Below, in pieces: positions 1-11,186 of a DNA stretch of 64,000 nucleotides. The notes under the pieces are model-generated. The model worked only from the letters and a program-made list of their open reading frames with translations, did not search any database and was not told the origin of the DNA. This DNA comes from Kingdonia uniflora (Eukaryota; Streptophyta; Magnoliopsida; Ranunculales; Circaeasteraceae), in assembly GCA_014058105.1 (NCBI GenBank), contig JACGCM010002776.1, positions 1,240,001 to 1,304,000 of the forward strand, in the 5' to 3' direction. How positions within the stretch are numbered: position 1 is the stretch's first letter; each line of letters starts with the position of its first letter. The position numbers and the translations under genes were made by a program.

Positions 1-295
1 CCAAATTCCTTAAGGATACGTGCAATAGGAAAAGAAAATTAAAGATCTTGGAAGTCCAACCATCACTTGTAAAATTGGAGATCACAAAGTAGATAAGGTG
101 TTACTGGTCTTGGGGGCTAGTATGAATGTCTTACCATATTCGGTCTATAAGGAATTAGGACTTGAGAATTCGAACCTACCCGAATAATACTTCAATTGGC
201 TGACAGGTCAATATAATACCCACGTGGTATCATTGGGGATATATTTTTTTATCAAGGACGATACTCTCATTTTTCCTGTGGACGTTGTTGGTAGA
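1..295 (+). pseudogene. Athila (A1) retropepsin fragment
   Basis: This is the 5' visible part of A1, a Ty3/gypsy Athila-type element whose RT and integrase resume at 27496. Around 83-165 the frame reads the retropepsin active-site region with the motif LGASMNVLPYSVYKELGL. Athila-type proteases normally have DLGAS; here the codon at 107-109 gives V, so the catalytic aspartate is lost. A stop follows near 185. Further on, the motif FPVDVV (about 275-290) matches the FPADFVVL stretch of the same domain in other Athila elements. The fragment stops where the LTR remnant of T1 begins. It could also belong to a second Athila copy, but the domain order (protease here, pre-RT and RT at 27496) fits one interrupted element. 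Confidence 0.7.
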
Positions 296-364
296 TCCTA
301 TTATTGTACCATCCTTACTAAAAGTATTGGCGAAGATTATCCTCCTAGAAAACATGCCATTACA
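296..364 (+). repeat. T1 5' LTR remnant (3'-most ~69 bp)
   Basis: The sequence matches the last ~70 bp of the LTRs at 11903-12398, 12399-12866 and 27002-27495, including the conserved AAGTATTGGC and the end CATTACA. Most of the 5' LTR is missing, so no target duplication can be read on this side. Confidence 0.8.
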
Positions 365-365
365 A

Positions 366-385
366 TTGGTGTTGTCTGTGGGAAA
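366..385 (+). other. T1 primer-binding site (decayed)
   Basis: Directly after the LTR end (CA at 363-364) comes TTGGTGTTGTCTGTGGGAA. Tat-lineage elements typically carry TTGGCGCCGTCTGTGGGAA here. The two differ only by C-to-T changes, as expected from deamination of methylated cytosines. The site fixes the LTR end and the plus orientation of T1. Confidence 0.7.
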
Positions 386-439
386 TACCATACTTTTCTT
401 TATCTCCCCTGATCCAAAAACAATCCGATGACAAACATG

Positions 440-1780
440 AATCTCCGAAGCCATTCTAGTACGCTGAGGAATCATGAAATTGGCCCGATACTAGAGACAG
501 TAGATATGCACAGTACATTGATCAAACTACAGAGACAAATAGAATCCGACTGAGTCTAGAGGTTGGAAGATCAGCGCATTAACGCCCAAGCTCTTCAAGT
601 TAAAAGAGACGAAAGAAGAAAGGCCTTGGACTAATAGATTCTGACACATCAGAAAGAAATAGGGAATTTACAAAGAACTCAGGATCGGCTTACTGGCCGT
701 CAAACATCGCCTCCTCATGCCCGAAGTGATCATCGCTCCAGGGCAACCCAAAGAGAGAACCATTTTTGAGAGAAACAAGTACAAACTTCTCGATCCATAT
801 TCAAAAATCTAGATAGGATTTTTTGATACTTTGGACTTACATCCTCAACATCTACAACTCAAGGAATTTAACGCACGCATCATCAAACTCCTCCCCCACC
901 AGAAAGGCGACCTATCAGAAACCGATTGGGACCTGAGGGATAGGGAAACTTTGATCCACAGGTTGCAGCCATACCAATTCCTCCACCACAGTTCATTACC
1001 TTGGACGACCTAAATAATTGGATCTAAGCCATAAACTCTTATATTCTGGGCCGAAGGTCTGCCCTCGATAAAATTGTAACAAACCCCATTTCTCCTCATC
1101 TCGAAGGTATGGCCATACCAGATAATTTCCACATGCCAAAATTTATTCAGTATGCAGGCCTCATTGATCCTCTCACCAACGTCTAACACTTCAAAACTGC
1201 AGTTGGATTATACTCCAAACTCGATCCCATGCTATGCAGATTATTCAACATGAGTCTGAAAGAGAAACTACTCAGATGGTTTTTCATACTATCCCCGGAG
1301 GCTCCATCACTACATTCAACCAGTTACAGCGTCTCTTCGAGTCAAATTATACTAATGCTAAGGAGTGAGAGATAATTGTGGATTCTTTGTTCTTCTTCGA
1401 GCAAGGCGCAAAAGAAGCCTTGGCAAGCATTTACAAGCGTTTCTTGCAGGAAATACGAAAAATTAGGAACTCGGATCCCAAAATTATCATTTCAGCATTC
1501 GCCTCAGCCCTGCATATTGACTCCAAAGTTTGAGAAGAGCTTACCTTGCACAAGCCCAGAATGGTGGCAGAGATGATTGATGTTGTTAGTAACTACATCG
1601 AATTAAAACGATCAAAGAAGGATAAGATGAATAGCTTCTCTGTCATCCAATCTCGTAAAACTTTTACATCTCAACCCCAAAAGTCAACCAATGCCGAAGC
1701 ATCTTAGCAACGCGGAAGAAACACCGATATCACCAGAAGAGGAGATGGAAGGCCGGACAGACCCGTTCCCATTCTACCTC
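440..1780 (+). pseudogene. T1 gag (decayed)
   Basis: Gag would form the particle shell that packages element RNA. The first part (about 480-780) encodes a charged, helix-forming stretch with QALQVKRDERRKALD, in pieces separated by stops. The middle (about 1110-1560) resembles the retrotransposon gag core: a segment starting MAIPDNFHMPKFIQYAG, then a frame-shifted part with GGSITTFNQLQRLFESNY near 1300-1350. It ends with MVAEMIDVVSNYIELK near 1560-1610. There are at least six stops and frame changes. No CCHC zinc knuckle was seen, which is usual for this lineage. The true start is not recoverable. Confidence 0.6.
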
Positions 1781-2112
1781 CAATGACAACATCTCTCTCC
1801 GCTATCTTACCGACGATAAAGGGAGATGAGTTTTATCGGGCAACACAAGCAATTCTTGATATTCTTAACAAACCTTTACATCAGTATCACAATGTACATA
1901 GTCACAAAACTGACAACTGCTACTCTCCCATTCAAATTTTTCATCGCATTCTATTAGCTGAAAGACTTCATAATTATGTAGTCGACATTCAAAAGTTGCA
2001 CGAAGATGAAACAAAAAACAAATACGTTGATCAAGAGAGTACATAGTCACGCTATCTTAACTTTTTGCTAAATAAGCAAGGCCCCTAGCTTGCCATCTTT
2101 ACATGATCAAAA

Positions 2113-2652
2113 TTGAAAAAGGAAAGAAAAAAAAAATACGACCGAGTTACATCTCGTTACAAAATGACTTCTTCAGATAAATCAAGAAAACTTCTCCCTA
2201 ACTCGAGTAAATCAAAATGTCTGTACCATATTACCTTCGAGGACTTTGACACCAGCCATGTCAGGTACCCTCATGACGACCCTTTGGTCATTATGCTCAA
2301 AGTAGGACAAGACTACCTACACACGCTTCTCGTCGATAGAGGAAGCACCACAGATGTTTTGTTCAGAAGGGCAATTGAAGTTTTGGGACTCAAAGATTCA
2401 GTAAAAGCTTCGACAACCACAATCACAGGTTTTAATGGTTTAAAAGAATTGGCAACAAGAGAAATCACACTGCCAGTTCACGCGGGGTCTAAAACCACTT
2501 TAGTTAAATTTGTGGTCATCGATGCTAAGTTCAAATATTTGGGAATTTTAGGGTGGAGTTGGCTTCATTCGATCAAAGTAGTACCTTTTACATATCATCT
2601 GACATTGAGATTTCCAACAGATCACAAAATCTACGAAATCAAAGGCAACTAA
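2113..2652 (+). pseudogene. T1 aspartic protease domain
   Basis: An open frame of about 179 codons containing the Tat-type retropepsin, which would cut the Gag-Pol polyprotein. Visible landmarks in order: HITFEDFD, HDDPLVIMLKVG, then the active-site region LLVDRGSTTDVLF (about residues 72-84), ITGFNGLKE, TLPVHAG and a late YHLTLRFPT. Relatives have DNGSS where this copy has DRGST, so the active site is altered. The frame starts at an internal in-frame codon, not a proven start, because gag and pol are one reading unit in this lineage. It leads into the RT region after a stop at 2650-2652. Confidence 0.75.
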
Positions 2653-2739
2653 GCAGTTATACGCATGTACAAAAATACCACAACCAACTCTCACACAGCG
2701 AAACTTCTCAAGGCATAGCAACAACGGCAGAAAACACCC

Positions 2740-3774
2740 CCCCCACATTCGAGCATCATGATACTGAGGTAGTAGATTCCATTGAACTCGATGGGCCCGG
2801 GCGTAGTACCTTTATTGGCTCCAAGCTATCATCCAATGAGAAAGACACCATGATCCAGCTCCTTAAGAAAAATGCTGACATCTTTGCATGGTCTTTCTAA
2901 GAGATGCCCAAAACTAATCATTCGATCTCATGCCGCAAGCTCAACCTTCTTCCAGACAGCAAAACAGTTGTAAAGAAGCATCGAAATCTAGCTCCCCGCC
3001 TTGGCAAAGCTGTTAATAAGGAAATTGGCAAACTTCTTTATTTCAGATTTATTAGGAAAGCAAAGTATCCACAATGGGTTTCTAACATAGTAGCGGTTCC
3101 CAAGAAAAATGAGAAAATCATAGTTTGCGTTGATTTTACAGAACCCAACAAGTTTATCCCAAAATATAACTTTCCTCTCACTGATCCCGCAACTCCTCGA
3201 CTCTGTCGCAGGACATGAACTTCTTTCAATGATGGATGCAGCTTCTGGCTACAATCAGGTTCCTCTCACTAAAGAAGATCAAGAAAAGACTACTTTTGTC
3301 ACAGAAAGAGGTCTTCACTATTACACAGTAATGCCTCTTTGGTTAATGAATACAGGAGCCACTTACCAACGACTCATCACAAAAATGTTCAAAGTTCAAT
3401 TAGGCAAAATCATGGAAGTATACATTGATGATTTGATTTGTAAAAGCTTAAAGCGTGAAGATCACTGCAATAACCTCCAAACCATATTCGATATCCTTCG
3501 TATCTACCAGATGAAACTCAACCCTGAAAAATGCCAATTTGGCGTTGTATCTGGTAAATTTTTGGGACATTTGGTTAGTAAAAGGAGAATCAAAATCGAT
3601 CTGGCACAAATTAAAGCACTCATAGAAATGCCATCTCCTCGAACAAAAAAAGATGTACAAAAATTCGTTGGCAAGATTGCTGTTCTTCACAGGTTCATTT
3701 CAAAGTCATCAGATCGATGCAAACTTCTTTACCTCCTTCTTCGTGGAGATCCACCTCCACTGTCCAAAAATTAG
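2740..3774 (+). pseudogene. T1 reverse transcriptase domain
   Basis: RT would copy the element RNA to DNA. The pre-RT linker (KNADIFAWSF, about 2870-2900) is followed by a stop, then KHRNLAPRLGKAVNKE and VPKKNEKIIVCVDFTEPNK (to about 3150). Near 3180-3190 the frame shifts by one base; reading continues as LLDSVAGHELLSMMDAASGYNQ. The catalytic YIDD motif is intact at 3421-3432, followed by the thumb and connection region FLGHLVSKRRIKID and KDVQKFVGKIAVLHRFISKS. The domain order is normal for Ty3/gypsy, and the defects are one stop and one frameshift rather than large deletions. Confidence 0.85.
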
Positions 3775-4600
3775 ACCAAGGAAATCGCTTGGACTCCTTA
3801 CTGTGAATTAGCTTTCCAAGATCTTAAACGATACTTGGGGTATCCTCCTATCATGAGTATTCCAGTTGATGGCGAAACACTGACAATGTACTTATCCACA
3901 GCTGATGATTCCATTAGCTTTGTCCTTATTCGAGAAGACGACGGTGTAAAAAAACTAATCTACTTCATCAACAAGACTCTCATGCCTTCTGAAAAAAGAT
4001 ATACAACAATAGAAAAATAACTACTTACCTTGGTCTTCAGCTCTCAAAAACTTCATCCTTATTTCCAAGCTCATCCCATCAAAATTATTACCAAATATCC
4101 TCTCAAACTTGTATTCTCTAAAAGAGAAAAATCTCAAAGAGTTCAGCAATGTTTCATATTCCTCGGCAAATATGACATCTCCTTTAAGCCTCATATATAA
4201 ATCAAAGGGCAAGCCGTAGCCAATTTCTTGGTAGATTTTCTAGTCGAAGACCCTGATTGGGAAGAACTCGAAGAAGTATTAGTTGATGACTCAATTGCAG
4301 AACAAGATGCATGGTCAAGAAGCACAGGATGAAGACTCTCCACGGATAAATCTGCTGGACCGCGAGAATCAGGAATCGACATCAGTTTTGTTACACCATC
4401 GAATCATCGTATCGAGAAAGCTATTAAGCTCAAATTTTATGCCACTAACAATGTAATAGAATATGAAGCTATCCTTCATGGACTGGATCTTTCTATAGCA
4501 CATGGGCGAAAGAAATAGTTGTATATGTCGACTTCTTACTCGTCGCCAATCATTACAACAAGACATTCAAGACATCAGGCAAGATGGTTAATTAGGTAGC
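3775..4600 (+). pseudogene. T1 RNase H plus second (archaeal-type-like) RNase H
   Basis: First comes the standard retroelement RNase H: WTPYCELAFQDLKRYLG, LYFINKTLMPSEKRYTTIEK (to about 4018), then FKPHI. After a linker with FLVDFLVEDPDWEE, a second RNase H-like region follows: STDKSAGP (about 4340) and LKFYATNNVIEYEAILHGLD (about 4425-4485). The pattern TDG..G..GSG and NN..EYEA is that of the additional archaeal-type RNase H known from Tat-lineage elements. The domain is broken by stops at about 4018, 4198, 4330 and 4517. T2 carries the same segment at 12867-13660. Confidence 0.7.
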
Positions 4601-4601
4601 C

Positions 4602-6048
4602 TTGGTTAAAGAGAAAATGAGCAAATTCAAATCAACAACAATCTCTTACCTCCCTCGGGCCGAAAATCATCATGCTGACGCATTAGCATACATTGCTACA
4701 ATGCTCGAGGACAGTGAAAAGAGAACTTTGGATATCGAGGTTATCAAACATTCAAGTCTCGATAAAAGCTATACGATGCAAATCACAGCTATCGAAGACA
4801 AAAATGAGGACGATTGGAGAAGATATTTTTATACATACCTCATTCCAACATTCTCCCAAGTAATAAAGAAGAAGCCCGATCACTCTTGGCTAAATGCCCA
4901 AGATTCACCGTTCAAGATAAAATCCTCTATCACATTACAGGAGGATGACATCTTATTTAATGCATCTTTCAGAAATTGGCCCAAATAAAAATCAAAGAAC
5001 TTCACGAAGGGATCTGCGTAGCTCATATTTCAGGATGATCATTAGCCCAATGGGCATTTACTCAAGGGTTATACTGGCCAAAGATGCAAAAAGACTGTGA
5101 AGACTTTTTTTGTAGGAGCTATAAATACCAAATCCACGCTCAAGATATCAAAAGCCCAATACTAGACTTGTACATAAGTAATGTCTTCTGGTTATTCAAA
5201 AGATGGGGAATCGATATCATTGGACCTTTCCAACCAGTATCGAGAAATTACAAATTCTCTTCTGTGGCCACAGACTACTTCAGCTAATGGGTCGAAGCAG
5301 TTCCCTTTTGTTGCACTGACAAAAATGAAGTCATTAAGTTTCTTTGGTAATACATCATAACTAGATTTGGCTGCCCACACATGATACGCTCTGATAACGG
5401 CAAATAATTCATCAGCAGCAAAGTTCTTAGTTTCCTCCACAAATACAAAATTTAACTTTCTACTTCGACGCCATACTACCTTCAGGGTAACGGACAAGCT
5501 GATGCCATCAACAAATGCATCAAGCCAGGACTTACGCAAATGCCTCGACGAGAAGAAAGGCATATGGGTCAATGAGTTACTAAGCGTCCTATGGGAATAC
5601 CAGACTACTCCTCGAGCATCCACAGGCTGTACTCCATTTATGATGGTCTTCGATACTGAAGCTGCCATACCTTCAGACCTCGATCTACCGAGTGGTCAAA
5701 GAAAAATATTAGAGGAAGACAATAAGTTAGGTCTCCTCTACAACCTCAACTCGATTGAAGAAACCCGAGACAAAGCCATTACAAACTTAGGAAGATACCA
5801 TGACACACTCAAGAAAGCTTACAACAAAAAGGTTCGAAAGCGAAAATTTAGAATTGACGACCTTGTCCTACGAAGAATTCAAGATAGTACTCGACCTAAG
5901 AATTCTAGCAAATTATCAGAAAACTAAGAAGGATCATATATTGTCAGTGACAAAACCGATAGTGGGACTTACTGGCTAATGACTGGAGATGAAATACTGC
6001 TCAAATATCCATATAATATAGCCCAACTAAAAATGTTTTACAGATGAC
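4602..6048 (+). pseudogene. T1 integrase (decayed)
   Basis: Integrase would insert the cDNA into host DNA. An N-terminal linker (YLPRAENHHADALAYIA, about 4640-4690) precedes the zinc-binding HHCC region near 5000-5125 (LHEGICVAHISG, GLYWPKMQKDCEDF). The core has WGIDIIGPF near 5200, MIRSDNG near 5380 followed by a stop, and GNGQADA near 5490. The last motif normally has E as the third catalytic residue; D is seen here. The C-terminal part GCTPFMMVFDTEAAIPSDLDL and RKFRIDDLVLRRIQ runs to about 5925, with weaker homology to 6048. At least six stops interrupt it. Confidence 0.8.
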
Positions 6049-6109
6049 AACTGTAACCGCTTTCGACGATTTCAATACTACTTCCTTTACTTTCAATTAC
6101 ATCTTTACA

Positions 6110-6412
6110 ATCATCTTTACTATCTTTACTTAGTCTCGATCCATACTTGATAAGTATGCATCAAAACTAGCACCATCTTTACTATCTATACTTAGTCTCG
6201 ATCCATACTTGATAAGTATGCCTCAAAACTAATACCATCTTTACTATATTTACTTAGTCTCGATCCATACTTGATAAGTATGCATCAACACTAGCATCAT
6301 CTTTACTAGCTTTACTTAGTCTCGATCCATACTTGATAAGTATGCATCAACACTAGCATCATCTTTACTAGCTTTACTTAGTCTCGATCCATACTTGATA
6401 AGTATGCATCGC
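6110..6412 (+). repeat. 62-bp tandem repeat, ~4.8 copies, each with a hairpin
   Basis: The motif TAGTCTCGATCCATACTTGA starts at 6131, 6193, 6255, 6317 and 6379, giving a constant 62-bp period. Each unit contains CATACTTGATAAGTATG, a perfect 7-bp inverted repeat with a 3-base loop. Units differ by a few substitutions. T2 has only a weak single counterpart after its integrase, so the array was amplified in T1. Confidence 0.9.
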
Positions 6413-6795
6413 ATATACCATTCGATTCATCAACAAACACTATCCAATTACAGGATAATCTTATTTGAAATCCTTACTTTTTGAATAAAACATATCATGT
6501 TTTGTTCTTTTCAATCCAAACCCAGATATCCCATTGAGGAATAACATTTGGTCATCATTTCAGATACTTGCCTTTACATGGCCATCTTTCAATTATCACA
6601 AATAGTTGCTTCCGATCAACACTAGCATTTCACAAATATCAATCTTGTCGAATATCAACACTTAGCATAAATCTAACCTAAATTATGCATTAATAACTTT
6701 CAAACAATTCTTCAAAAAACATAGTTAAATATTATTTTGGTCCCATCGACCATTTCTACATCTCTCTTCAAAACAAAAACTTTTACAAACTTGAT
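6413..6795. other. T1 spacer, no gene seen
   Basis: AT-rich sequence between the hairpin array and the end of the antisense gene. No ORF or repeat of note was recognised. Confidence 0.5.
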
Positions 6796-8161
6796 TTACT
6801 CTACAGGGGGGAGAAACCACATCATCAACCTTCGCGAATCCACTCGGAGCGAACACATCCTGTATTTCCTCGGGATGTAAACCCCCAAAATTCATGATCA
6901 CAATATCATCGACAACTTCCGTCCTACTGGAAACCCCTCAAGGGTTTCTAGAACTTCGTCTTCCGCATCTGAATCATCGAAAACTAAGTTCCCCGCAATG
7001 ACCATTCCTTTGTAATGATCTTTCCTCTGCTCCATCACCTTAAAATGCCCAACAATATTAGCCTTCACCTTCTTCAATTGTTACCTCCTCCAGCACTTTC
7101 CTATGCTCCATCTCCATCAACTTTTAATCATTATTGATCTGCTCCCGCACATCCTTTTTAGAATTTGTTCTCAGCAATGCCAGAGCCTCTTATTTATTCT
7201 TTGCCAGGTTGGCTCTTATCTCCCAAGTTTTCTTCGTATCCTGAAGGGCAGCTTCCTACGCCTTTCTAGCATCCAGCTTGTACCTATTCAACTTCGCATT
7301 TAGCTTTTTTCCTCGATCAGATCCTTTTTTTCCTTCACCATATCTTTTTTGATATTCTTATAAGCAACCAACTGATTTGCCAAAGTGCCACTACCAACAA
7401 TGAGACCTTTGACCCCAGTCAATAACTTCTTGATCTGCATAACATTTATAATATGAGTATTCGAATGAGGTACTAGATTCTTTAAACGAATCAAAGCAGA
7501 AGAATTTCTCACCTTCGACATATTTTGGTGGCCCTCGCTAAGAAAATTTATCAAGCTCTCTGCCCCAACCAAACAGTCATCCACTTCCGCCTTCAGCACA
7601 TCTGTCCCAGACACATATGCATTCATGGTCCTTTGGACCTTAATCTTAGATTCCTCGACATATTTCTTCTTCGACGATTCCGAAGCCTTCTTCTTCTTCG
7701 GAAGCATACCTGTCGAAGCTAGTGGAGGCCGACTATCATGAGCATCAATTGGTGTCTCGACCTTCACCCCTTCCTCGATGTTTAACCTTCAAGAATGCCT
7801 CTTCGGAGGTAGCAAAGGAACAACAACTTGGCTAGCCGCCCTCTTTTTTTCCCTTTCCCCAAAACTTTTATAAACATCGCATCTCTTTCAGTCGTTACAG
7901 AGTCTGTCGTATACCCTGCAAGGGAAAGATTTTTCAAAGGCAAGCTAGACTCTGCTGCCCTTTTGTTCCTCGCAGACATCTTTTCGCCGATTACTGGAAC
8001 TTCTACCCCTTTAGCCCTCAACCTCTTTAAGCCTGTCTCTTGAAATAAAGTGCCCACTTGATCTTGGTCGATAGCAAGATTGTCGATCCTACCATAGAAA
8101 CCCTTTATGATATTGTATAATTTCTCTTGTACTTCTGAGTTCCTATCAATCTCCTTCAAAG
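6796..8161 (-). pseudogene. T1 antisense gene, 3' exon: coiled-coil tail
   Basis: Read on the minus strand from 8161. It opens with LKEIDRNSEVQEKLYN after a clear splice acceptor (AG at 8163-8162, pyrimidine-rich before it). A conserved block MSARNKRAAESSLPL follows, shared with T2. A long charged helical region then gives GTLANQLVAYKNIKKDMVK (about 7410-7350) and more heptad-like sequence to about 7050. The end is acidic (DDSDAEDEVLE) and closes at a TAA at 6798-6796. There are stops and at least one frameshift (between 7782 and 7767). T2 carries the same exon with the same acidic end. Function unknown; coiled coils suggest self-association. Confidence 0.65.
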
Positions 8162-8232
8162 CTGTACAAAAATAATAGTTACATACAATCTTATCAAATG
8201 CACAAAATCCAAAACATCGACATTTACTTTAC

Positions 8233-9059
8233 CTAACCACACACCTAAATGGAAAGCTTTCCTTTTCAAGGGCTCCACCGGATCCTTCTGTCAAACTCAT
8301 AATTCCTCAGCAATAGAAGATGTTCTTCACTATACCACCCTCGTGTTGAAACCATGTCATAAAATAGCGGTCTCTTCAAAAACTCGCCAAGTACCGATAT
8401 CCTAACTTCTGCGGGTTTTGTTTGAGTGTGTAGTAGATACATAGATCATCTACAGTGATTAACTCTTCACCACTTACCTTTAATTGACTGTTTATCACCC
8501 CACATACACGAAATAGGTTATATACATTTGGGTTGAACTGACCAGGTGCAACGTCGAAGAAATTTAACAATTTCTTCGGATAAGCTCGAAGAGGGAGCTT
8601 CAACCTCTTCTTAATTGGTTCTCGATGAACGAGAATTCCGCCCAAAGGTATTTCCCAGTCAGTCATTTCATTTGGATACTCCTTTAACCTAATATCTTGA
8701 GGAATACCATACTTTTTCTTAAAACTCAATATCTCTTTTGTTTTTGGCCCCTCACCATATCACGCCTCCTCTCCCTCCTCCAGATTTTCCTCTCCACTCC
8801 TACTACGTTCTCGATCATTAGCCTGTGGCTCGTGATCCACATGTGTGTCGGTACCCTCGTCATTAAAAACTTCCATAATCCTGGGTGTCACCCTAAACTG
8901 GTCGATACTAGCTATGTCTGCACTACTCGACCCCACCTTATATGTCCGACCCAACTATTCGGCACAGGTTGTTACATCAATCATCAAGGGCTCTACATCT
9001 TGTAAGTTCTCGAATATATCTTTATCATCAATATGGATAGTTTCAACAATTTTTATAAA
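8233..9059 (-). pseudogene. T1 antisense gene, exon with PF04195-like domain
   Basis: Read on the minus strand from an acceptor at 9061-9060. It begins with an acidic variable part (EVFNDEGTDTHVDHE). A globular domain follows: [55 protein letters not shown] and [20 protein letters not shown]. The pattern of a proline-rich 'LPL..' start, 'P.QLNPN' and a 'LF..Y' end resembles the Pfam family 'putative gypsy type transposon' (PF04195), reported in extra ORFs of Tat elements. The exon ends at 8233 with donor AG|GTAAAG (GT at 8232-8231); a 71-base intron then leads in frame to the coiled-coil exon. Two stops are present (near 8956 and 8374). The position where T2 has its ATG reads ATT here. Confidence 0.7.
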
Positions 9060-9796
9060 CTGGAAAATCAGATTCCATTTTTTACAACAATTAGTATCTA
9101 TCATATCTGATGCATTATATATATTCATATGTTCAAATTCATATAGTTGTCGAGTTTACTCCCCAACACATCATTTTCTCATTATTATCATTACTATCTG
9201 ATTAATATCATTACTACCCGAATGCACAGTTACTATATTCAGTTCTCGATACAATATTTCATTACTATTTTTTCTAACTGTTAAACATCGATTACTATAC
9301 TCATGTTGTTTCTTGAAATTCAGGAACCTCAAACTAATTCTCGAGTACACTTTGCATGTTTCCCGCCAAAAGAATCGAATTAAAACAATACGGGAATCCA
9401 TCTTCTCAGGAATAAAACTCGGCCACATCACACATAATCCAGCATTCCATTACCGAACTCCTCACAAATTTGGCAAATTCTTCCACAGTCGCGCCATAAT
9501 GACAGCGACACCCACCAATCACTCTCTCCACTCATTACACACACATTTCCAACAACCTCTCTCTCTCTCAAACACCCTCAAAACAATCACAACGACATTG
9601 TCACAATCACACATACCATACACTCTCCATATCATAACCAATTTTCTGCAAACACTACACCAGTAAATCTCAAATTCTGTCTATTACACCCTTCCTAATC
9701 ACGATTCCTTCCTACACTATCATTATCATATCTATAACTTCAAAGGGTCTCAATTGAATCTAAACATATTAACAAAATATAACAAAATTACTAACC
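9060..9796 (-). other. Intron-like spacer in T1 antisense block
   Basis: AT-rich, low coding potential on the minus strand, bounded by a donor-like AG|GTTAGT at 9797/9796 and the acceptor TTTTCCAG at about 9067-9060. T2 has an equivalent spacer of similar length at 24359-25136. The bounding exons do not join in phase, so splicing here is an inference. Confidence 0.45.
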
Positions 9797-10162
9797 TTGA
9801 ATCCGCGCTGCCTCGGCATCCCTTTGCTTCGTACGCTTTGCCCTCTCAATTAACACATTTATCTCTTCCTTCCCAATTGTTGACAACAATTCTAGTAACG
9901 AACACAAGGAATTCGCACTTGAAGAAAAAAAATTAAAATTTTTGAAATGTGAACAATCGCCTACCTCGGGGCTATTTATAGACCCCACACGATTGTTTAT
10001 TGCGCTACTTCGCGACCGTTTGAGTACTCCAGCATAACACCTTACCCGTCTTTTCTCAAAGTCTTTGATTCTTCGCCTTCTAAAAGAGAGCAAACCCATA
10101 CACTGTTCCTCCAACTCTTCCATATCTCTTTGAACGTCCTCTGATATATCCATACTCGACAA
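9797..10162 (-). pseudogene. T1 antisense ORF alpha
   Basis: A minus-strand ORF of about 120 codons starting MSSMDISEDVQRDMEELEEQ, rich in charged and helical sequence (FRRRRIKDFEKRRVRCYA) and ending RTKQRDAEAARIQG. T2 has a clear homologue at 25137-25494. The ORF runs into a stop inside the sequence AAGGTTAGT, which is also a good splice donor; it could be an independent small protein or a first exon. It has no internal stop in T1. The function is not recognised; the composition suggests a helical or coiled-coil protein. A TATAAATA inside it is coding in both elements, not a promoter. Confidence 0.6.
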
Positions 10163-10530
10163 AACACAGCCTATTTATGACAAAGATGTTGTACATTTAT
10201 TTCTTTATACTTTAAAATATCTCCCACAGGAGTAGACCTAGCCATCTACATTAATTACCAACACACATTTTACCTTATTTAAAATTCTCCTATATTCTCA
10301 GGATGATCTTTCACATAAAATTCCAATTTAACTTTTATTCGACAAATCCATTACCCACTACAATATTGTGTTAGTAAATTTCATTCAATCACACAAGTCA
10401 TAATATCTTCAACATTCATTTAGCACTACAAACATCGACAAGAAAATTTTGACAAACAAAAATCATTCTATTTTATAGTACAACACTTATTCGATTATTG
10501 CATTACCCTGCCTAACAAAACTAAATGTCT

Positions 10531-10824
10531 TCAACAATTCCGTATACAAGCAACATCCTCCTTACTAACCAACAGTTTAGCACGAGCATAAATGATACTT
10601 ACACTCTCCAGAGGACTCAAAAATTCAAGTCGGCAATGAAACTGAAACTCCTCTTCCGCATCCTTCATTTTTGCCTCGCTCATCCCTTCATAATTAGGTT
10701 CCACTTGAACTTCTATTTGAAAATTGATACACCGGTTTCCGAAGTAATGCCTAAACATTTCCCAATACTTAGCTTGAACATGACTGAACTGTTCCTTACG
10801 TACTTGCACTTTGGCCTTCACCGT
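10531..10824 (-). pseudogene. T1 antisense ORF b, start codon lost
   Basis: A minus-strand ORF of about 97 codons. Its best-conserved part is NYEGMSEAKMKDAEEEFQFH, which matches DYEGMSEVEAKAAEEDYVYH in T2 (26466-26762). By alignment to T2, translation should begin at 10824, but the codon reads ACG instead of ATG; the next codon is GTG. A TATA-like TATAAGTA lies 42 bp upstream. The rest of the frame is open to the stop at 10531. Function unknown. The conservation of the acidic helix between two decayed copies suggests it was selected when the elements were active. Confidence 0.6.
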
Positions 10825-10865
10825 TTCCTCAAATACAAAATCTTAAATTTTCTAAGTACACGGGG

Positions 10866-10873
10866 TACTTATA
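10866..10873 (-). promoter_or_regulatory. TATA-like box before antisense ORF b (T1)
   Basis: TATAAGTA on the minus strand, about 42 bp before the (mutated) start of ORF b. The same spacing is seen for three other antisense ORFs in T1 and T2. Confidence 0.4.
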
Positions 10874-11186
10874 GTACAACAAAGTCCAAGTTAATCCAAT
10901 TCCACATTTATTTTTTATTAGAACTTTACACATCTGAGTCAAATCAATCATCCTCAAAATCCGTTCTTGGCCCCACACAAACAAACTATACTTCGAGATA
11001 TATTAAACTCAAAATTCATATACATTCACACAATTTACCTTGACGTCAAATAAAATTGATTACTTGTTTATTTCAAACTTCAAAATCGTAAAACTACGAA
11101 CACAATAAAGATCAAAGCACAAGTTTATTCATAAACAATCTGTTAAATTTTATATTTGACAATTTATTACTTCGATTTCAATATAT

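Noticed and set aside
5192..5668. 158-codon minus-strand ORF opposite the T1 integrase
   Set aside because: Shadow of integrase motifs read on the plus strand; T2 has no equivalent intact frame.
9965..9985. TATAAATA on the minus strand inside ORF alpha (T1; also about 25314 in T2)
   Set aside because: Codes for the conserved residues around G-x-I-N of alpha, so it is coding sequence rather than a promoter.
10525..11043. 172-codon plus-strand ORF
   Set aside because: Lies opposite antisense ORF b, which is supported by homology between T1 and T2; the plus frame is not conserved in T2.
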